Both the position numbers and the translations under genes were made by a program. The notes beneath the pieces are model-generated. The model searched no databases, was not told the DNA's origin, and was given only the letters and a program-made list of their open reading frames with translations. 64,000 nucleotides of DNA from the NCBI RefSeq assembly GCF_019844075.1, contig NZ_CP081964.1:992001-1056000 (forward strand). Direction: 5' to 3'. Within the stretch, counting starts at the first letter, position 1; every line of letters begins with the position of its first letter. This stretch comes from Curtobacterium sp. TC1 (lineage in GTDB: Bacteria; Actinomycetota; Actinomycetes; Actinomycetales; Microbacteriaceae). Below are positions 36,843 through 45,617 of this stretch, piece by piece.

Positions 36843-37775
36843 ATGGCGAACGAACAGCACGAGCACGACCAGTGGTTCATCCCGGCGGGCTCCCGGCCCG
36901 AGGCGGGCTGGACCGACGTCATCGACGGTCGCATCGCAGGATGGACGCACACCGGGCTCCGGACCGGCACCCTGACGGACAGCGACCCGACCGGCACACG
37001 CGAGCTGCGCCTCCCGGCCGACGCCGTGGAGCGCATCGTCGTGCCGCTCGCCGGGGCGTTCCACGTGACCTACGCGGGCGACGCCGGTGACGGCGAGCAG
37101 GTCCTGCAGGGGCGCGCGAGCGTGTTCGAGGGTCCCACCGACGTCCTGTACCTGGGGTCCGGCACCGCGGCGACGATCACCGGCAGCGGCCGGTTCGCGG
37201 TCGCCGAGGCGCCCACGGACACCGTCAAGCCGACCACCTACGTGGCCCGGCAGGACGTGCCGGTCGAGCTCCGCGGTGCCGGGCAGTCCAGCCGCCAGGT
37301 GCACAACTTCGGCACCCCGGCCGCCCTCGACGCGGACAAGTTCATCGTGTGCGAGGTGATCACGCCGGCCGGCAACTGGTCGTCGTACCCGCCGCACAAG
37401 CACGACACGAACGTGCCCGGCGAGGAGTCGAACCTCGAGGAGATCTACTACTACGAGTCCGCGGTCGCACGCGGCCTCTCCGCGCCGGCCACCGCCGATC
37501 CGTTCGCGCTGCACCGGACCTACGCCTCGGACGACCGTCCGATCGACGAGTTCCGCGAAGTCCGCACCGGCGACGTCGCCCTCGTCCCGCACGGGTGGCA
37601 CGGCCCCGCCGTCGCCGCTCCGGGCTACGACATGTACTACCTCAACGTGATGGCCGGGCCCGACCCGGAGCGCGTCTGGAACATCACCGACGACCCGGCG
37701 CACGGCTGGGTCCGCCAGGTGTGGGAGAGCGAGCAGCTCGACCCGCGCCTGCCCTACGAAAGGAAGCAGGCGTGA
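36843..37775 (+). CDS. iolB: 5-deoxy-glucuronate isomerase
   Basis: 310 residues of the KduI/IolB cupin fold. It isomerises 5-deoxy-D-glucuronate to 5-dehydro-2-deoxy-D-gluconate. Metal-binding histidines are seen in YPPHKHD (about 180) and PHGWHGP (about 250), with EIYYYE between. ATG 36843 lies 8 nt after the iolA stop; the upstream in-frame TTG falls inside iolA and was rejected. Confidence 0.93.
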   Translation: MANEQHEHDQWFIPAGSRPEAGWTDVIDGRIAGWTHTGLRTGTLTDSDPTGTRELRLPADAVERIVVPLAGAFHVTYAGDAGDGEQVLQGRASVFEGPTDVLYLGSGTAATITGSGRFAVAEAPTDTVKPTTYVARQDVPVELRGAGQSSRQVHNFGTPAALDADKFIVCEVITPAGNWSSYPPHKHDTNVPGEESNLEEIYYYESAVARGLSAPATADPFALHRTYASDDRPIDEFREVRTGDVALVPHGWHGPAVAAPGYDMYYLNVMAGPDPERVWNITDDPAHGWVRQVWESEQLDPRLPYERKQA

Positions 37776-39700
37776 CCACCACCACGCGCCGGATGACCGT
37801 CGGTCAGGCACTCGTCGAGTTCCTGGCCAACCAGTGGACCGTCGACGGCGACGTCCGCGAACGCACCATCCCGGGGATCTTCGGCATCTTCGGGCACGGC
37901 AACGTCGCCGGCGTCGGACAGGCCATCAAGCAGCTCCACGTCGAGCAGCCCGGACTGCTGCCGTACCACCAGGCCCGCAACGAGCAGGCGATGGTGCACG
38001 AGGCCGTCGGCTTCGCCCGCATGCACCGCCGCCGTGCGACCTTCGCCGCGACGGCGTCGGTCGGTCCGGGTGCCGCGAACATGCTCACCGCCGCCGCGCT
38101 CGCGACGACGAACCGCCTGCCCGCACTGCTGCTGCCGTCGGACACGTTCGCGACGCGGACCACCGACCCGGTGCTCCAGCAGATCGAACTGCCGCACGAC
38201 ACCTCCCTGCAGGTGACCGACGCGTTCCGTCCGCTGTCGCGCTACTTCGACCGTGTCGAGCGCCCCGAGCAGCTGTTCTCGATCGCCCTCGCGGCGATGC
38301 GGGTGCTGACCGACCCGGCCGAGACCGGTGCCGTGACGATCGCCCTGCCGGAGGACGTGCAGGCCGAGGAGTTCGACGTCCCCGTCGCGTTCCTGCAGCC
38401 GCGCGAGTGGCACATCCGTCGGCCGCTGCCCGAGCACGGACCGCTGGCGCGTGCGGTCGCCGCGATCCGGGCGGCGGAGCGCCCCGTCATCGTCGCGGGC
38501 GGTGGCGTGCTGTACTCCGGCGCGGAGCACGAGCTCGCCGCCTTCGTCGAGGCCACCGGCATCCCGGTCGGCACCTCGCAGGCCGGCGGCGGCTCGCTCG
38601 TCTGGGACCACCCGCAGTCCCTGGGTGGCATCGGCGCGACCGGCACGGCCGCGGCGAACGCGGTCGCCGCGCAGGCGGACGTCGTGATCGGGATCGGGAC
38701 GCGCTACAGCGACTTCACGACCGCGTCGCGGACCGCGTTCCAGAACCCGGACGTCACGTTCGTGAACGTCAACGTGGCCGCGTTCGACGCCTACAAGCAC
38801 GGTTCGCAGCTGCCGCTGATCGCGGATGCCCGGGAGGCCCTGGTCGCGTTGACCGCGGCGCTCACGTCGACCGGGTCGTCACCCGCAGAGCCCGCGTACG
38901 TCGTCGACGCCGCCTACGCTGCGGAGATCGCGTCGCTGAAGGCCGCGTGGGACGCAGCCGTCGACGGCGCGTTCGCGCCGTCCGGCGCGGACCTGCCCGG
39001 CCAGCCGGAGATCATCGGCGCCGTGCAGTCGGTGTCCGACCCGCGCGACGTCGTCATCCAGGCGGCCGGCTCGCTGCCCGGCGACCTGCACAAGCTCTGG
39101 CGCGTGCGGGACGCCCTCGGCTACCACGTCGAGTACGCGTTCTCGTGCATGGGCTACGAGATCGCCGGCGGCATCGGCGTCCGTCGTGGCGCCCCGGACC
39201 GCGACGCGATCGTCATGGTCGGCGACGGCAGCTACCTCATGCTGCACACCGAGCTCGTCACCGCCGTGGCCGAGGGCATCAAGATCATCGTGGTGCTCAT
39301 CCAGAACCACGGGTACGCGTCGATCGGGCACCTGTCCGAGACCGTCGGGTCCGAGCGCTACGGCACGAAGTACCGCTACCTGGACGAGACGCAGTCGTTC
39401 GACAACGGCGACCCGCTGCCCGTCGACCTCGCGGCGAACGCGCGGTCGTACGGCGTCGACGTGCTCGAGGTCCAGCCGGGCCCGGACAGCATCGAGGACC
39501 TCAAGGCCGCGCTGCGTCAGGCGAAGGCGAACGACCACACCACCCTCGTGCACATCAACTCGGACCCGCTGGTCTACGCCCCCGAGGGCGACGGCTGGTG
39601 GGACGTGCCGGTCGCGCAGACCTCGACGCTGTCGAGCACGCAGACCGCCCGCACCGAGTACGAGCAGCAGGTCGCCGCCCAGCGCCCGCTGCTCGGCTGA
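37772..39700 (+). CDS. iolD: 3D-(3,5/4)-trihydroxycyclohexane-1,2-dione hydrolase
   Basis: 642 residues, thiamine diphosphate dependent. It opens the ring of the inosose-derived dione. The N-terminal domain has IFGIFGHGNVAG and the ThDP Glu in ARNEQAMVHEA; the C-terminal domain has the GDG motif VGDGSYLMLHTEL ending in QNHGY. GTG overlaps the iolB stop (GTGA), with AAGGAAG upstream. Confidence 0.95.
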   Translation: MTTTTRRMTVGQALVEFLANQWTVDGDVRERTIPGIFGIFGHGNVAGVGQAIKQLHVEQPGLLPYHQARNEQAMVHEAVGFARMHRRRATFAATASVGPGAANMLTAAALATTNRLPALLLPSDTFATRTTDPVLQQIELPHDTSLQVTDAFRPLSRYFDRVERPEQLFSIALAAMRVLTDPAETGAVTIALPEDVQAEEFDVPVAFLQPREWHIRRPLPEHGPLARAVAAIRAAERPVIVAGGGVLYSGAEHELAAFVEATGIPVGTSQAGGGSLVWDHPQSLGGIGATGTAAANAVAAQADVVIGIGTRYSDFTTASRTAFQNPDVTFVNVNVAAFDAYKHGSQLPLIADAREALVALTAALTSTGSSPAEPAYVVDAAYAAEIASLKAAWDAAVDGAFAPSGADLPGQPEIIGAVQSVSDPRDVVIQAAGSLPGDLHKLWRVRDALGYHVEYAFSCMGYEIAGGIGVRRGAPDRDAIVMVGDGSYLMLHTELVTAVAEGIKIIVVLIQNHGYASIGHLSETVGSERYGTKYRYLDETQSFDNGDPLPVDLAANARSYGVDVLEVQPGPDSIEDLKAALRQAKANDHTTLVHINSDPLVYAPEGDGWWDVPVAQTSTLSSTQTARTEYEQQVAAQRPLLG

Positions 39701-39750
39701 GCACCACCGTCCACCACACGCACCACACCCAGAGAGCAGACGACGACGTC

Positions 39751-40677
39751 ATGACCGACACCGCCACCGCAACCGACGCCATCCGGATCGGCACCGCCCC
39801 CGACTCGTGGGGCGTCTGGTTCCCCGACGACCCGAACCAGGTCCCGTGGGAGCGCTTCCTCGACGAGGCGGCCGCCGCCGGGTACGAGTGGATCGAGCTC
39901 GGACCGTACGGCTACCTGCCGACCGACCCGTCGCAGCTGTCGGACGAGCTCGAGTCGCGCGGGCTGAAGCTCTCCGCCGGCACCGTGTTCACCGGGTTCC
40001 ACAAGGGCGAGGACCAGTTCCAGCGCGCCTGGGACCAGGCCGTGGCGGTCGCGGGTCTGGCGGCCAAGCTCGGCGCCCAGCACCTCGTGACGATCCCGGA
40101 CCTCTGGCGCTCGGACGCCACGGAAGAGGTGCTCGAGTCGCGCACCCTGACCGACGAGCAGTGGGACCGCCTCGGCACGGGGCACGACCAGCTCGGCAAG
40201 GCGCTGCTCGAGGAGTACGGCGTCCACCAGCAGTTCCACACGCACGCCGACAGCCACGTCGGCACCTACAAGGAGACCGTGCGGTTCCTCGAGGTGACGA
40301 ACCCGGAGTACACGAACCTCTGCCTCGACACCGGTCACTTCGCGTACTACGGCGGCGACAACCTCAAGCTCATCGCCGCGCACCCGGAGCGCATCGGGTA
40401 CCTGCACCTCAAGCAGGTCGACACCGACCTGCTGTTCGACGTGCTGAAGAACGACGTGCCGTTCGCCACCGCCGTGTCGCAGGGCATCATGACCGAGCCG
40501 CCGCACGGTACCCCGGAACTCGCCCCGATCATCGAGGCCGTCGCGAAGATCAACCCGGACGTCTTCGGCATCGTCGAGCAGGACATGTACGGCTGCTCGG
40601 TCGACGCCCCCGGCCCGATCGCCGAGCGCACGTTCCAGCACATCTTCGGTTCCACGTCCGCCGCCCGCGTGTCCTGA
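39751..40677 (+). CDS. iolE: Inosose dehydratase-type TIM-barrel protein
   Basis: 308 residues of the AP endonuclease 2-like isomerase/epimerase fold. The N-terminus TAPDSWGVWFPDD and the metal residues in WIELGPYGYLP, HTHADSHVG, CLDTGHFAYYG and the final VEQDMYG fit IolE, which dehydrates 2-keto-myo-inositol. Assignment rests on these motifs and its place after iolD. The ribosome site is weak, and a 50-nt spacer follows iolD. Confidence 0.82.
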   Translation: MTDTATATDAIRIGTAPDSWGVWFPDDPNQVPWERFLDEAAAAGYEWIELGPYGYLPTDPSQLSDELESRGLKLSAGTVFTGFHKGEDQFQRAWDQAVAVAGLAAKLGAQHLVTIPDLWRSDATEEVLESRTLTDEQWDRLGTGHDQLGKALLEEYGVHQQFHTHADSHVGTYKETVRFLEVTNPEYTNLCLDTGHFAYYGGDNLKLIAAHPERIGYLHLKQVDTDLLFDVLKNDVPFATAVSQGIMTEPPHGTPELAPIIEAVAKINPDVFGIVEQDMYGCSVDAPGPIAERTFQHIFGSTSAARVS

Positions 40678-40728
40678 CCGGCCACCGACAGCCGTCCACG
40701 CAGCGTCATCTACCCCAGGAGCACCGCC

Positions 40729-41760
40729 ATGAGCACCACTGACAACCTCCGCGTCGCCGTCGTCGGCGCGGGCGCCATGGGCAGCGACCACATCCGTCGC
40801 ATCACCTCGACCATCGCCGGCGCCGACGTCGTCGCCATCGTCGACCCCGACAGCGGCCGCGCGACCGCCGCCGCGGCGAAGGCGCCCGGTGCGATCACCG
40901 CAGCGTCGTTCGAGGACGCACTCGACGCCACCCCGATCGACGCCGTCATCGTCGCGACGCCGGGCTTCCTGCACGAGCCGGTCCTGGTGCCGGCGCTCGA
41001 GCGCGGCCTGGCCGTCCTGTGCGAGAAGCCGCTCACCACGTCGGCCGAGGACTCCCTGCGGATCGTCGAGCTCGAGCAGCAGCACGCCGACCGCCCGAGG
41101 ATCCAGGTCGGCTTCATGCGCCGCTTCGACAAGGGGTACCAGGAGCTGCGTGCCCTGCGGGAGTCCGGTGCCAACGGCGCCCTGCTCGCGCTGCACCACG
41201 CGCACCGCAACCCGACCACACCGCCGAACTTCAGCGAGTCGATGCTCATCCACGACTCGGTGATCCACGAGATCGACATCATCCCGTTCATCACGGGCGA
41301 GGCGATCACGAGCGTCGAGGTGAAGAAGCCCCGCAAGAACTCGCTCGCGCCGGCCGACCTGCCCGAGCCGCAGTTCGTGCTGTTCACCACCGAGTCCGGC
41401 ACCATGGCGATCGTCGAGATCAACGTGAACGCCCAGTTCGGCTACCAGGTCACGACCGATGCGGTGTTCGAGTCCGGGGTCGCCTACATCGGCCGCGAGA
41501 CCTCGTTGAACCTCGTTTCGCAGGGCGTCTCCGGCCAGGGCGTCACCCCGTCGTTCGTCGAGCGCTTCGGTGCCGCCTACGACGAAGAGGTGCAGCGCTG
41601 GGTCGACGCCGCGCGGGCCGGCGGGATCGACGGGCCGAGCGCCTGGGACGGGTACACGGCGTCGGTCGTCGCCGAGGTCGCCGTGCGTGCGCAGCAGTCC
41701 GGTGCGCTCGAACCGATCACGTACGCGACCGCGAAGCCCGCCTTCTACGAGACGGCCTGA
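40729..41760 (+). CDS. iolG: Inositol 2-dehydrogenase
   Basis: 343 residues, Gfo/Idh/MocA family. It oxidises myo-inositol to 2-keto-myo-inositol with NAD, the first catabolic step. The Rossmann motif VGAGAMG is at the start, CEKPLT near residue 100 holds the catalytic Lys, and the dyad appears as DSVIHEIDI with the proton-relay His. ATG 40729 lies 51 nt after iolE; CAGGAGC is upstream. Confidence 0.93.
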   Translation: MSTTDNLRVAVVGAGAMGSDHIRRITSTIAGADVVAIVDPDSGRATAAAAKAPGAITAASFEDALDATPIDAVIVATPGFLHEPVLVPALERGLAVLCEKPLTTSAEDSLRIVELEQQHADRPRIQVGFMRRFDKGYQELRALRESGANGALLALHHAHRNPTTPPNFSESMLIHDSVIHEIDIIPFITGEAITSVEVKKPRKNSLAPADLPEPQFVLFTTESGTMAIVEINVNAQFGYQVTTDAVFESGVAYIGRETSLNLVSQGVSGQGVTPSFVERFGAAYDEEVQRWVDAARAGGIDGPSAWDGYTASVVAEVAVRAQQSGALEPITYATAKPAFYETA

Positions 41761-41763
41761 TCG

Positions 41764-42633
41764 ATGCCGAAGATCGCACTCGACCCCACGCCCTACCACC
41801 ACGACCTGTCGCTGCTGGAGTTCCCGCAGAAGGTCGCCGACCTCGGCTACGAGTACCTGCAGCTCACCCCGCACAAGGACTTCATCCCCTTCTACCGGCA
41901 CCCCACGGCCGACGACGACCTCGTCGACGCGTTCGCCGCGGCGTGCACGACGGCCGGGGTGCAGGTCGCATCGGTCCTGCCCGTCCTGCGCTGGGCCGGT
42001 CCGGACAAGGAGGCCCGCGAGGCCGCCGTCAAGAAGTGGAAGCGGGTCATCGAGATCACGAAGCGCCTCGGCGTGGACACGATCAACACGGAGTTCTCCG
42101 GCCGCCCCGAGCGCGCCGAGGAGTCCGAGGACCAGTTCCACTGGGCGATGGAGGAACTGCTGCCGATCATCGAGGACTCCGGCATCCGGGTCCTGATCGA
42201 CCCGCACCCCGACGACTTCGTCGAGGACGGACTCGAGGCGCTCCGGGTGATCCGTGGCCTGAACTCGAAGAGCATCGGCTTCGTCTACGTCGCCTGCCAC
42301 ACGTTCCACTACGGCGGCAACATGGACGAGATCATCGACGCCGCGGGCGACTCCCTGCAGCTCGTGCACGTCGCCGACGCCTACGACCACCACCGGTCGC
42401 ACGGCCTGCGCTACATCACGAACCCGCCCGGCAACCCGGTCCGGGTGCACCAGCACCTGCCGGTCGGGCAGGCGGACGTCGACTTCGACGCCTTCTGGGC
42501 CGCCCTCGACCGGGTCGGCTTCACGGCGCGCGAGGACACCGTCGCGGTGTCGAGCGTCTTCGCGGAGGACGAGAACGCCGACCAGGTCTCGCGCTTCCAG
42601 CTCGACACGATCAAGAAGGGACTCACACGATGA
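41764..42633 (+). CDS. Second TIM-barrel sugar isomerase/epimerase (IolH-like)
   Basis: 289 residues of the AP endonuclease 2-like fold. Metal-binding residues are seen in NTEFSGRP, LIDPHPDDF and HVADAYDHH. It starts 4 nt after iolG and is overlapped by the next gene, so it is in the operon. C. glutamicum has a similar gene called iolH. Its reaction is not fixed; inosose isomerase or epimerase activity is plausible. Confidence 0.75.
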   Translation: MPKIALDPTPYHHDLSLLEFPQKVADLGYEYLQLTPHKDFIPFYRHPTADDDLVDAFAAACTTAGVQVASVLPVLRWAGPDKEAREAAVKKWKRVIEITKRLGVDTINTEFSGRPERAEESEDQFHWAMEELLPIIEDSGIRVLIDPHPDDFVEDGLEALRVIRGLNSKSIGFVYVACHTFHYGGNMDEIIDAAGDSLQLVHVADAYDHHRSHGLRYITNPPGNPVRVHQHLPVGQADVDFDAFWAALDRVGFTAREDTVAVSSVFAEDENADQVSRFQLDTIKKGLTR

Positions 42634-43742
42634 CCGACACCCTCGAGACCACGACGCCCACCGGCGCCGACACCCGACCCGTCACGCTGCAGGCCGCGTC
42701 GCAGGCCGTGACCGCCCTGTGGAACGACTCCGCCGACCCGCGCGAACTGTCGACCGCGATCCACGAGTACGGCGCCGTCGGGGCGACCTGCAACCCGGTG
42801 ATCGCGTACACGTGCATCAAGCAGGACCCGGAGACCTGGGTGCCGCGCATCCGCGAGATCGCCGCCGAGCACCCGACGGCGGGGGAGTCCTGGATCGGTT
42901 GGAAGGCCGTCGAGGAGCTCTCCATCGCCGCGGCCGAGCAGCTGCTGCCCGCGTTCGAGGCATCCGGCGGCCGCAACGGCCGCCTGTCGATGCAGACCGA
43001 CCCGCGGTTCCACCGTGACGCCGACGCCCTGGTCGAGCAGGCGGTGCGGTTCTCGCAGCTCGCCCCGAACATCATCGTGAAGATCCCCGCCACCAAGGTC
43101 GGCATCGCCGCGATCGAGGAGGCCGCGTACCGCGGTGTCTCGATCAACGCGACCGTGTCCTTCACGGTGCCGCAGGTCGTGGCCGTCGGCGAGGCCATCG
43201 AGCGTGCGCTCGACCGTCGTGCCGCCGACGGGCTGCCCGACCAGGAGTTCGGCCACGTCGTCACGCTGATGGCCGGCCGGTTCGACGACTGGCTGAAGAC
43301 CGTCGTCAAGCGCGACCACGTCCTGGTCGACCCCGGCATCCTCGAGTGGGCCGGCGTCGCCGCGGTGAAGAACGCCTACCGCGTGTTCCAGGAGCGTGGT
43401 TTCCGGTCGCGCGTGCTCGTCGCCGCCTTCCGCAACGCGCTGCAGTGGTCGGAGTTCCAGGGCGGCGACCTCGTCGTCTCGCCGCCGTTCCAGTGGTCGA
43501 AGGACATCAACGCGAACGCGTTCCCGTTCCGTCCGGACGCCATCGACGACGAGGTGCCGGTCGACGTCATCGCAGCCCTGCGCGCCGCGACCCCTGAGTT
43601 CGCGCGCGGCTACGACGTCGACGGCATGACGATCGACGAGTTCGACCGGTTCGGCGCCACGGTGACGACCCTGCGCCAGTTCCTCGACGCCGACGCGCAG
43701 CTCGACGCCCTGGTCCGCGACATCATCGTCCCCGCCGCATGA
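42630..43742 (+). CDS. Transaldolase-family protein in the inositol operon
   Basis: 370 residues. The Schiff-base lysine lies in NIIVKIPATKVG, preceded by the family-like GATCNPVIAY and RLSMQTDP and followed by NATVSFTVPQV. True transaldolases have related TSNP and K-IPAT motifs. ATG overlaps the previous stop (ATGA) and the next gene overlaps its end, so expression is coupled on both sides. An aldol cleavage or C3-transfer step in inositol-related sugars is likely; the substrate is unknown. Confidence 0.8.
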   Translation: MTDTLETTTPTGADTRPVTLQAASQAVTALWNDSADPRELSTAIHEYGAVGATCNPVIAYTCIKQDPETWVPRIREIAAEHPTAGESWIGWKAVEELSIAAAEQLLPAFEASGGRNGRLSMQTDPRFHRDADALVEQAVRFSQLAPNIIVKIPATKVGIAAIEEAAYRGVSINATVSFTVPQVVAVGEAIERALDRRAADGLPDQEFGHVVTLMAGRFDDWLKTVVKRDHVLVDPGILEWAGVAAVKNAYRVFQERGFRSRVLVAAFRNALQWSEFQGGDLVVSPPFQWSKDINANAFPFRPDAIDDEVPVDVIAALRAATPEFARGYDVDGMTIDEFDRFGATVTTLRQFLDADAQLDALVRDIIVPAA

Positions 43743-44956
43743 CCGCCGGGAACACCGTCGCGCCGGACACCATCGGCGTCGGCCTCATCTCGGTCGGCTG
43801 GATGGGGCGGCTGCATTCGCGGGCCTACCGCGCCCTGCCGGACCACTTCCCCGAGCTCGGCGTGCAGCCCCGGCTCGTCGTCGCCGCCGACCCGATCGAG
43901 GCCGCTCGCGACCAGGCCGTCACCCGCCTGGGCTACGAGCGGGCCGTCGCCGACTACCACGAGGTCCTCGCCGACCCGGCCGTCGACGTCGTCTCGATCT
44001 GCTCGCCGAACTTCCTGCACCGCGAGATGGCGGTCGCTGCTGCCGAAGCAGGCAAGCCGTTCTGGATCGAGAAGCCGATGGGCCGCTACGCCAGTGACTC
44101 ACGCGAGATCCACGAGGCCGTGCAGCGCGCAGGCGTCATCACGAGCGTCGGGTTCAACTACCGGCACGCGCCGGCGATCGAGCGGGCGCGCGAACTCGTC
44201 CGCAGCGGCCGCCTCGGTCGGATCACGAACGTGCGGGGTTCGTTGCTCGCCGACTACTCGTCCGACCCCGCGGCGCCGCTGACCTGGCGCTTCGAGCGGG
44301 AGCGTGCCGGTTCGGGCGTGCTCGGCGACCTGCTCTCGCACGGCCTCGACCTGGCGCAGTACGTCGTCGGTCGGATCGCCAGCGTGAGCGCCCTCGCCGA
44401 GACCTTCATCCAGGAGCGCCCGAAGCCGGCCGCGGGCATCGTCGACCGGAGCGCCGCAGCCACCGGTGCGCTGGGCAGCGTCGAGAACGAGGACTACGCC
44501 GCCCTGCTCTTCCGCTTCGAGGACGGCGCCGTCGGCACCATGGACTCGAGTCGTGTCATGCGGGGACCGCACGCCGAGTACACGCTCGAGATCTACGGCA
44601 CCAAGGGGTCGGTGCGGTGGGACTTCCAGCGTCTCAACGAGCTCGAGGTGTACCTCGACGGCCAAGAGGTGGACGGCTACGCCACGCACTACGTCGCCGC
44701 GGGCGACGGCGAGTTCGCGCGCTTCCAGCCCGGCGCCGGCACGGCCATGGGCTACGACGACCTGAAGACGATCGAGGCCGCCCAGTTCATCGCGAGCATC
44801 CGTCGCGGGGAGCAGCTCGCCCCGTCCGTCGCCGACGGACTGGCCGCAGCGTCCATCGTCGAGGCGGCGGAGGCGTCCCTCGCCGACGGTGCGTGGCACG
44901 ACGTCGCGCGCGTCGACGGGCCGCTCACCTACGCGGCGGCGACCCCCGTGCTCTAG
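43739..44956 (+). CDS. Gfo/Idh/MocA family oxidoreductase, last gene of the operon
   Basis: 405 residues. The Rossmann start reads GLISVGWMGRLH, EKPMGR carries the catalytic Lys, and DLLSHGLDLA carries the His/Asp pair. It is longer than IolG and probably acts on another inositol isomer or a sugar derivative. Its ATG overlaps the transaldolase-like stop. A 44-nt palindromic terminator follows. Confidence 0.85.
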   Translation: MTAGNTVAPDTIGVGLISVGWMGRLHSRAYRALPDHFPELGVQPRLVVAADPIEAARDQAVTRLGYERAVADYHEVLADPAVDVVSICSPNFLHREMAVAAAEAGKPFWIEKPMGRYASDSREIHEAVQRAGVITSVGFNYRHAPAIERARELVRSGRLGRITNVRGSLLADYSSDPAAPLTWRFERERAGSGVLGDLLSHGLDLAQYVVGRIASVSALAETFIQERPKPAAGIVDRSAAATGALGSVENEDYAALLFRFEDGAVGTMDSSRVMRGPHAEYTLEIYGTKGSVRWDFQRLNELEVYLDGQEVDGYATHYVAAGDGEFARFQPGAGTAMGYDDLKTIEAAQFIASIRRGEQLAPSVADGLAAASIVEAAEASLADGAWHDVARVDGPLTYAAATPVL

Positions 44957-44970
44957 ACGGTCGCGGACGA

Positions 44971-45014
44971 CGGACGGGAGGCGCGGTGCCAGCTGGCACC
45001 GCGCCTCCCGTCCG
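44971..45014. terminator. 44-nt perfect palindrome ending the inositol operon
   Basis: 44971-44992 is the exact inverse of 44993-45014, centred on AGCT. It is a full copy of the dispersed GGAGGC/GCCTCC family. Confidence 0.8.
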
Positions 45015-45042
45015 TCTGTTGCTGGGTCTCGATCCATGTTAG

Positions 45043-45056
45043 TTTGTCAGGACAAA
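45043..45056. promoter_or_regulatory. Inositol regulator operator 2 (TTTGTCAGGACAAA)
   Basis: A perfect 14-nt inverted repeat, with core TGTC-N2-GACA, lies 22 nt before the tautomerase ATG, just after a TTAGTT -10-like hexamer. Confidence 0.7.
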
Positions 45057-45078
45057 GTCCCGAACTGCAGGAGGCACC

Positions 45079-45486
45079 ATGCCGCTCGTCCGTATCGACC
45101 TCGCCACCGGCCGCACGCCGCAGGCGGTGCGCGCCATCGCCGACGCCATCCAGCAGGCCATCGTCGACGTGTACGCGATCCCCGTGCGCGACCGGTTCCA
45201 GGTGATCACCGAGCACCCGGCGCAGCAGATCATCGCCGAGGACGCCGGCCTGGGGTTCGAGCGCACCGAGGGTGTCATCGTCATCCAGGTCTTCACGCAG
45301 CGCGGGCGCACCGACGAGGCGAAGACGACGCTGTACGCGGCCATCCACGACGCCCTGGCGGCGATCGGTGTCGCCTCCGAGGACGTCTTCATCGGCTACG
45401 TCGAGAACGGCCCGCAGGACTGGTCGTTCGGCTTCGGACGTGCGCAGTACGTGACCGGCGAGCTCGGCGTGCCCTCCCTCGCCTGA
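45079..45486 (+). CDS. Tautomerase family protein
   Basis: 135 residues. The mature N-terminus would be Pro1 (MPLVRIDL), the catalytic base of the 4-oxalocrotonate tautomerase superfamily. The length suggests a double-unit or cis-CaaD/MSAD-like subgroup. AGGAGG lies just upstream of ATG 45079. The operator in front suggests control by the inositol repressor, so it may handle a keto-enol intermediate of the pathway; this is inference. Confidence 0.82.
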   Translation: MPLVRIDLATGRTPQAVRAIADAIQQAIVDVYAIPVRDRFQVITEHPAQQIIAEDAGLGFERTEGVIVIQVFTQRGRTDEAKTTLYAAIHDALAAIGVASEDVFIGYVENGPQDWSFGFGRAQYVTGELGVPSLA

Positions 45487-45502
45487 GCGCCTGACCCGTC
45501 CC

Positions 45503-45602
45503 GCCGAGGTTCCGAAATCTCGGCATCTCGAGGCGTTCAGCGGCAGTTCGTGGAACCTCGGCGTCACGCGCGCGGCGGTTCGTGGAACCTCGACGTCACG
45601 CG
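45503..45602. repeat. Direct and inverted repeats between the tautomerase and iolR genes
   Basis: Two 30-nt direct repeats (45541-45570, 45573-45602) differ at two positions and each contains GTTCGTGGAAC, itself an inverted repeat. GCCGAGGTTCC at 45503-45513 is the inverse of GGAACCTCGGC at 45552-45562 in copy 1, so a long hairpin can form between the two convergent genes. Confidence 0.6.
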
Positions 45603-45617
45603 GACCGCGCGGACTTC

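Noticed and set aside
39574..42456. 960-codon minus-strand frame across iolD to the second TIM-barrel gene
   Set aside because: Antisense to four well-identified iol genes; composition (Val/Arg/Asp-rich) is that of a shadow frame.
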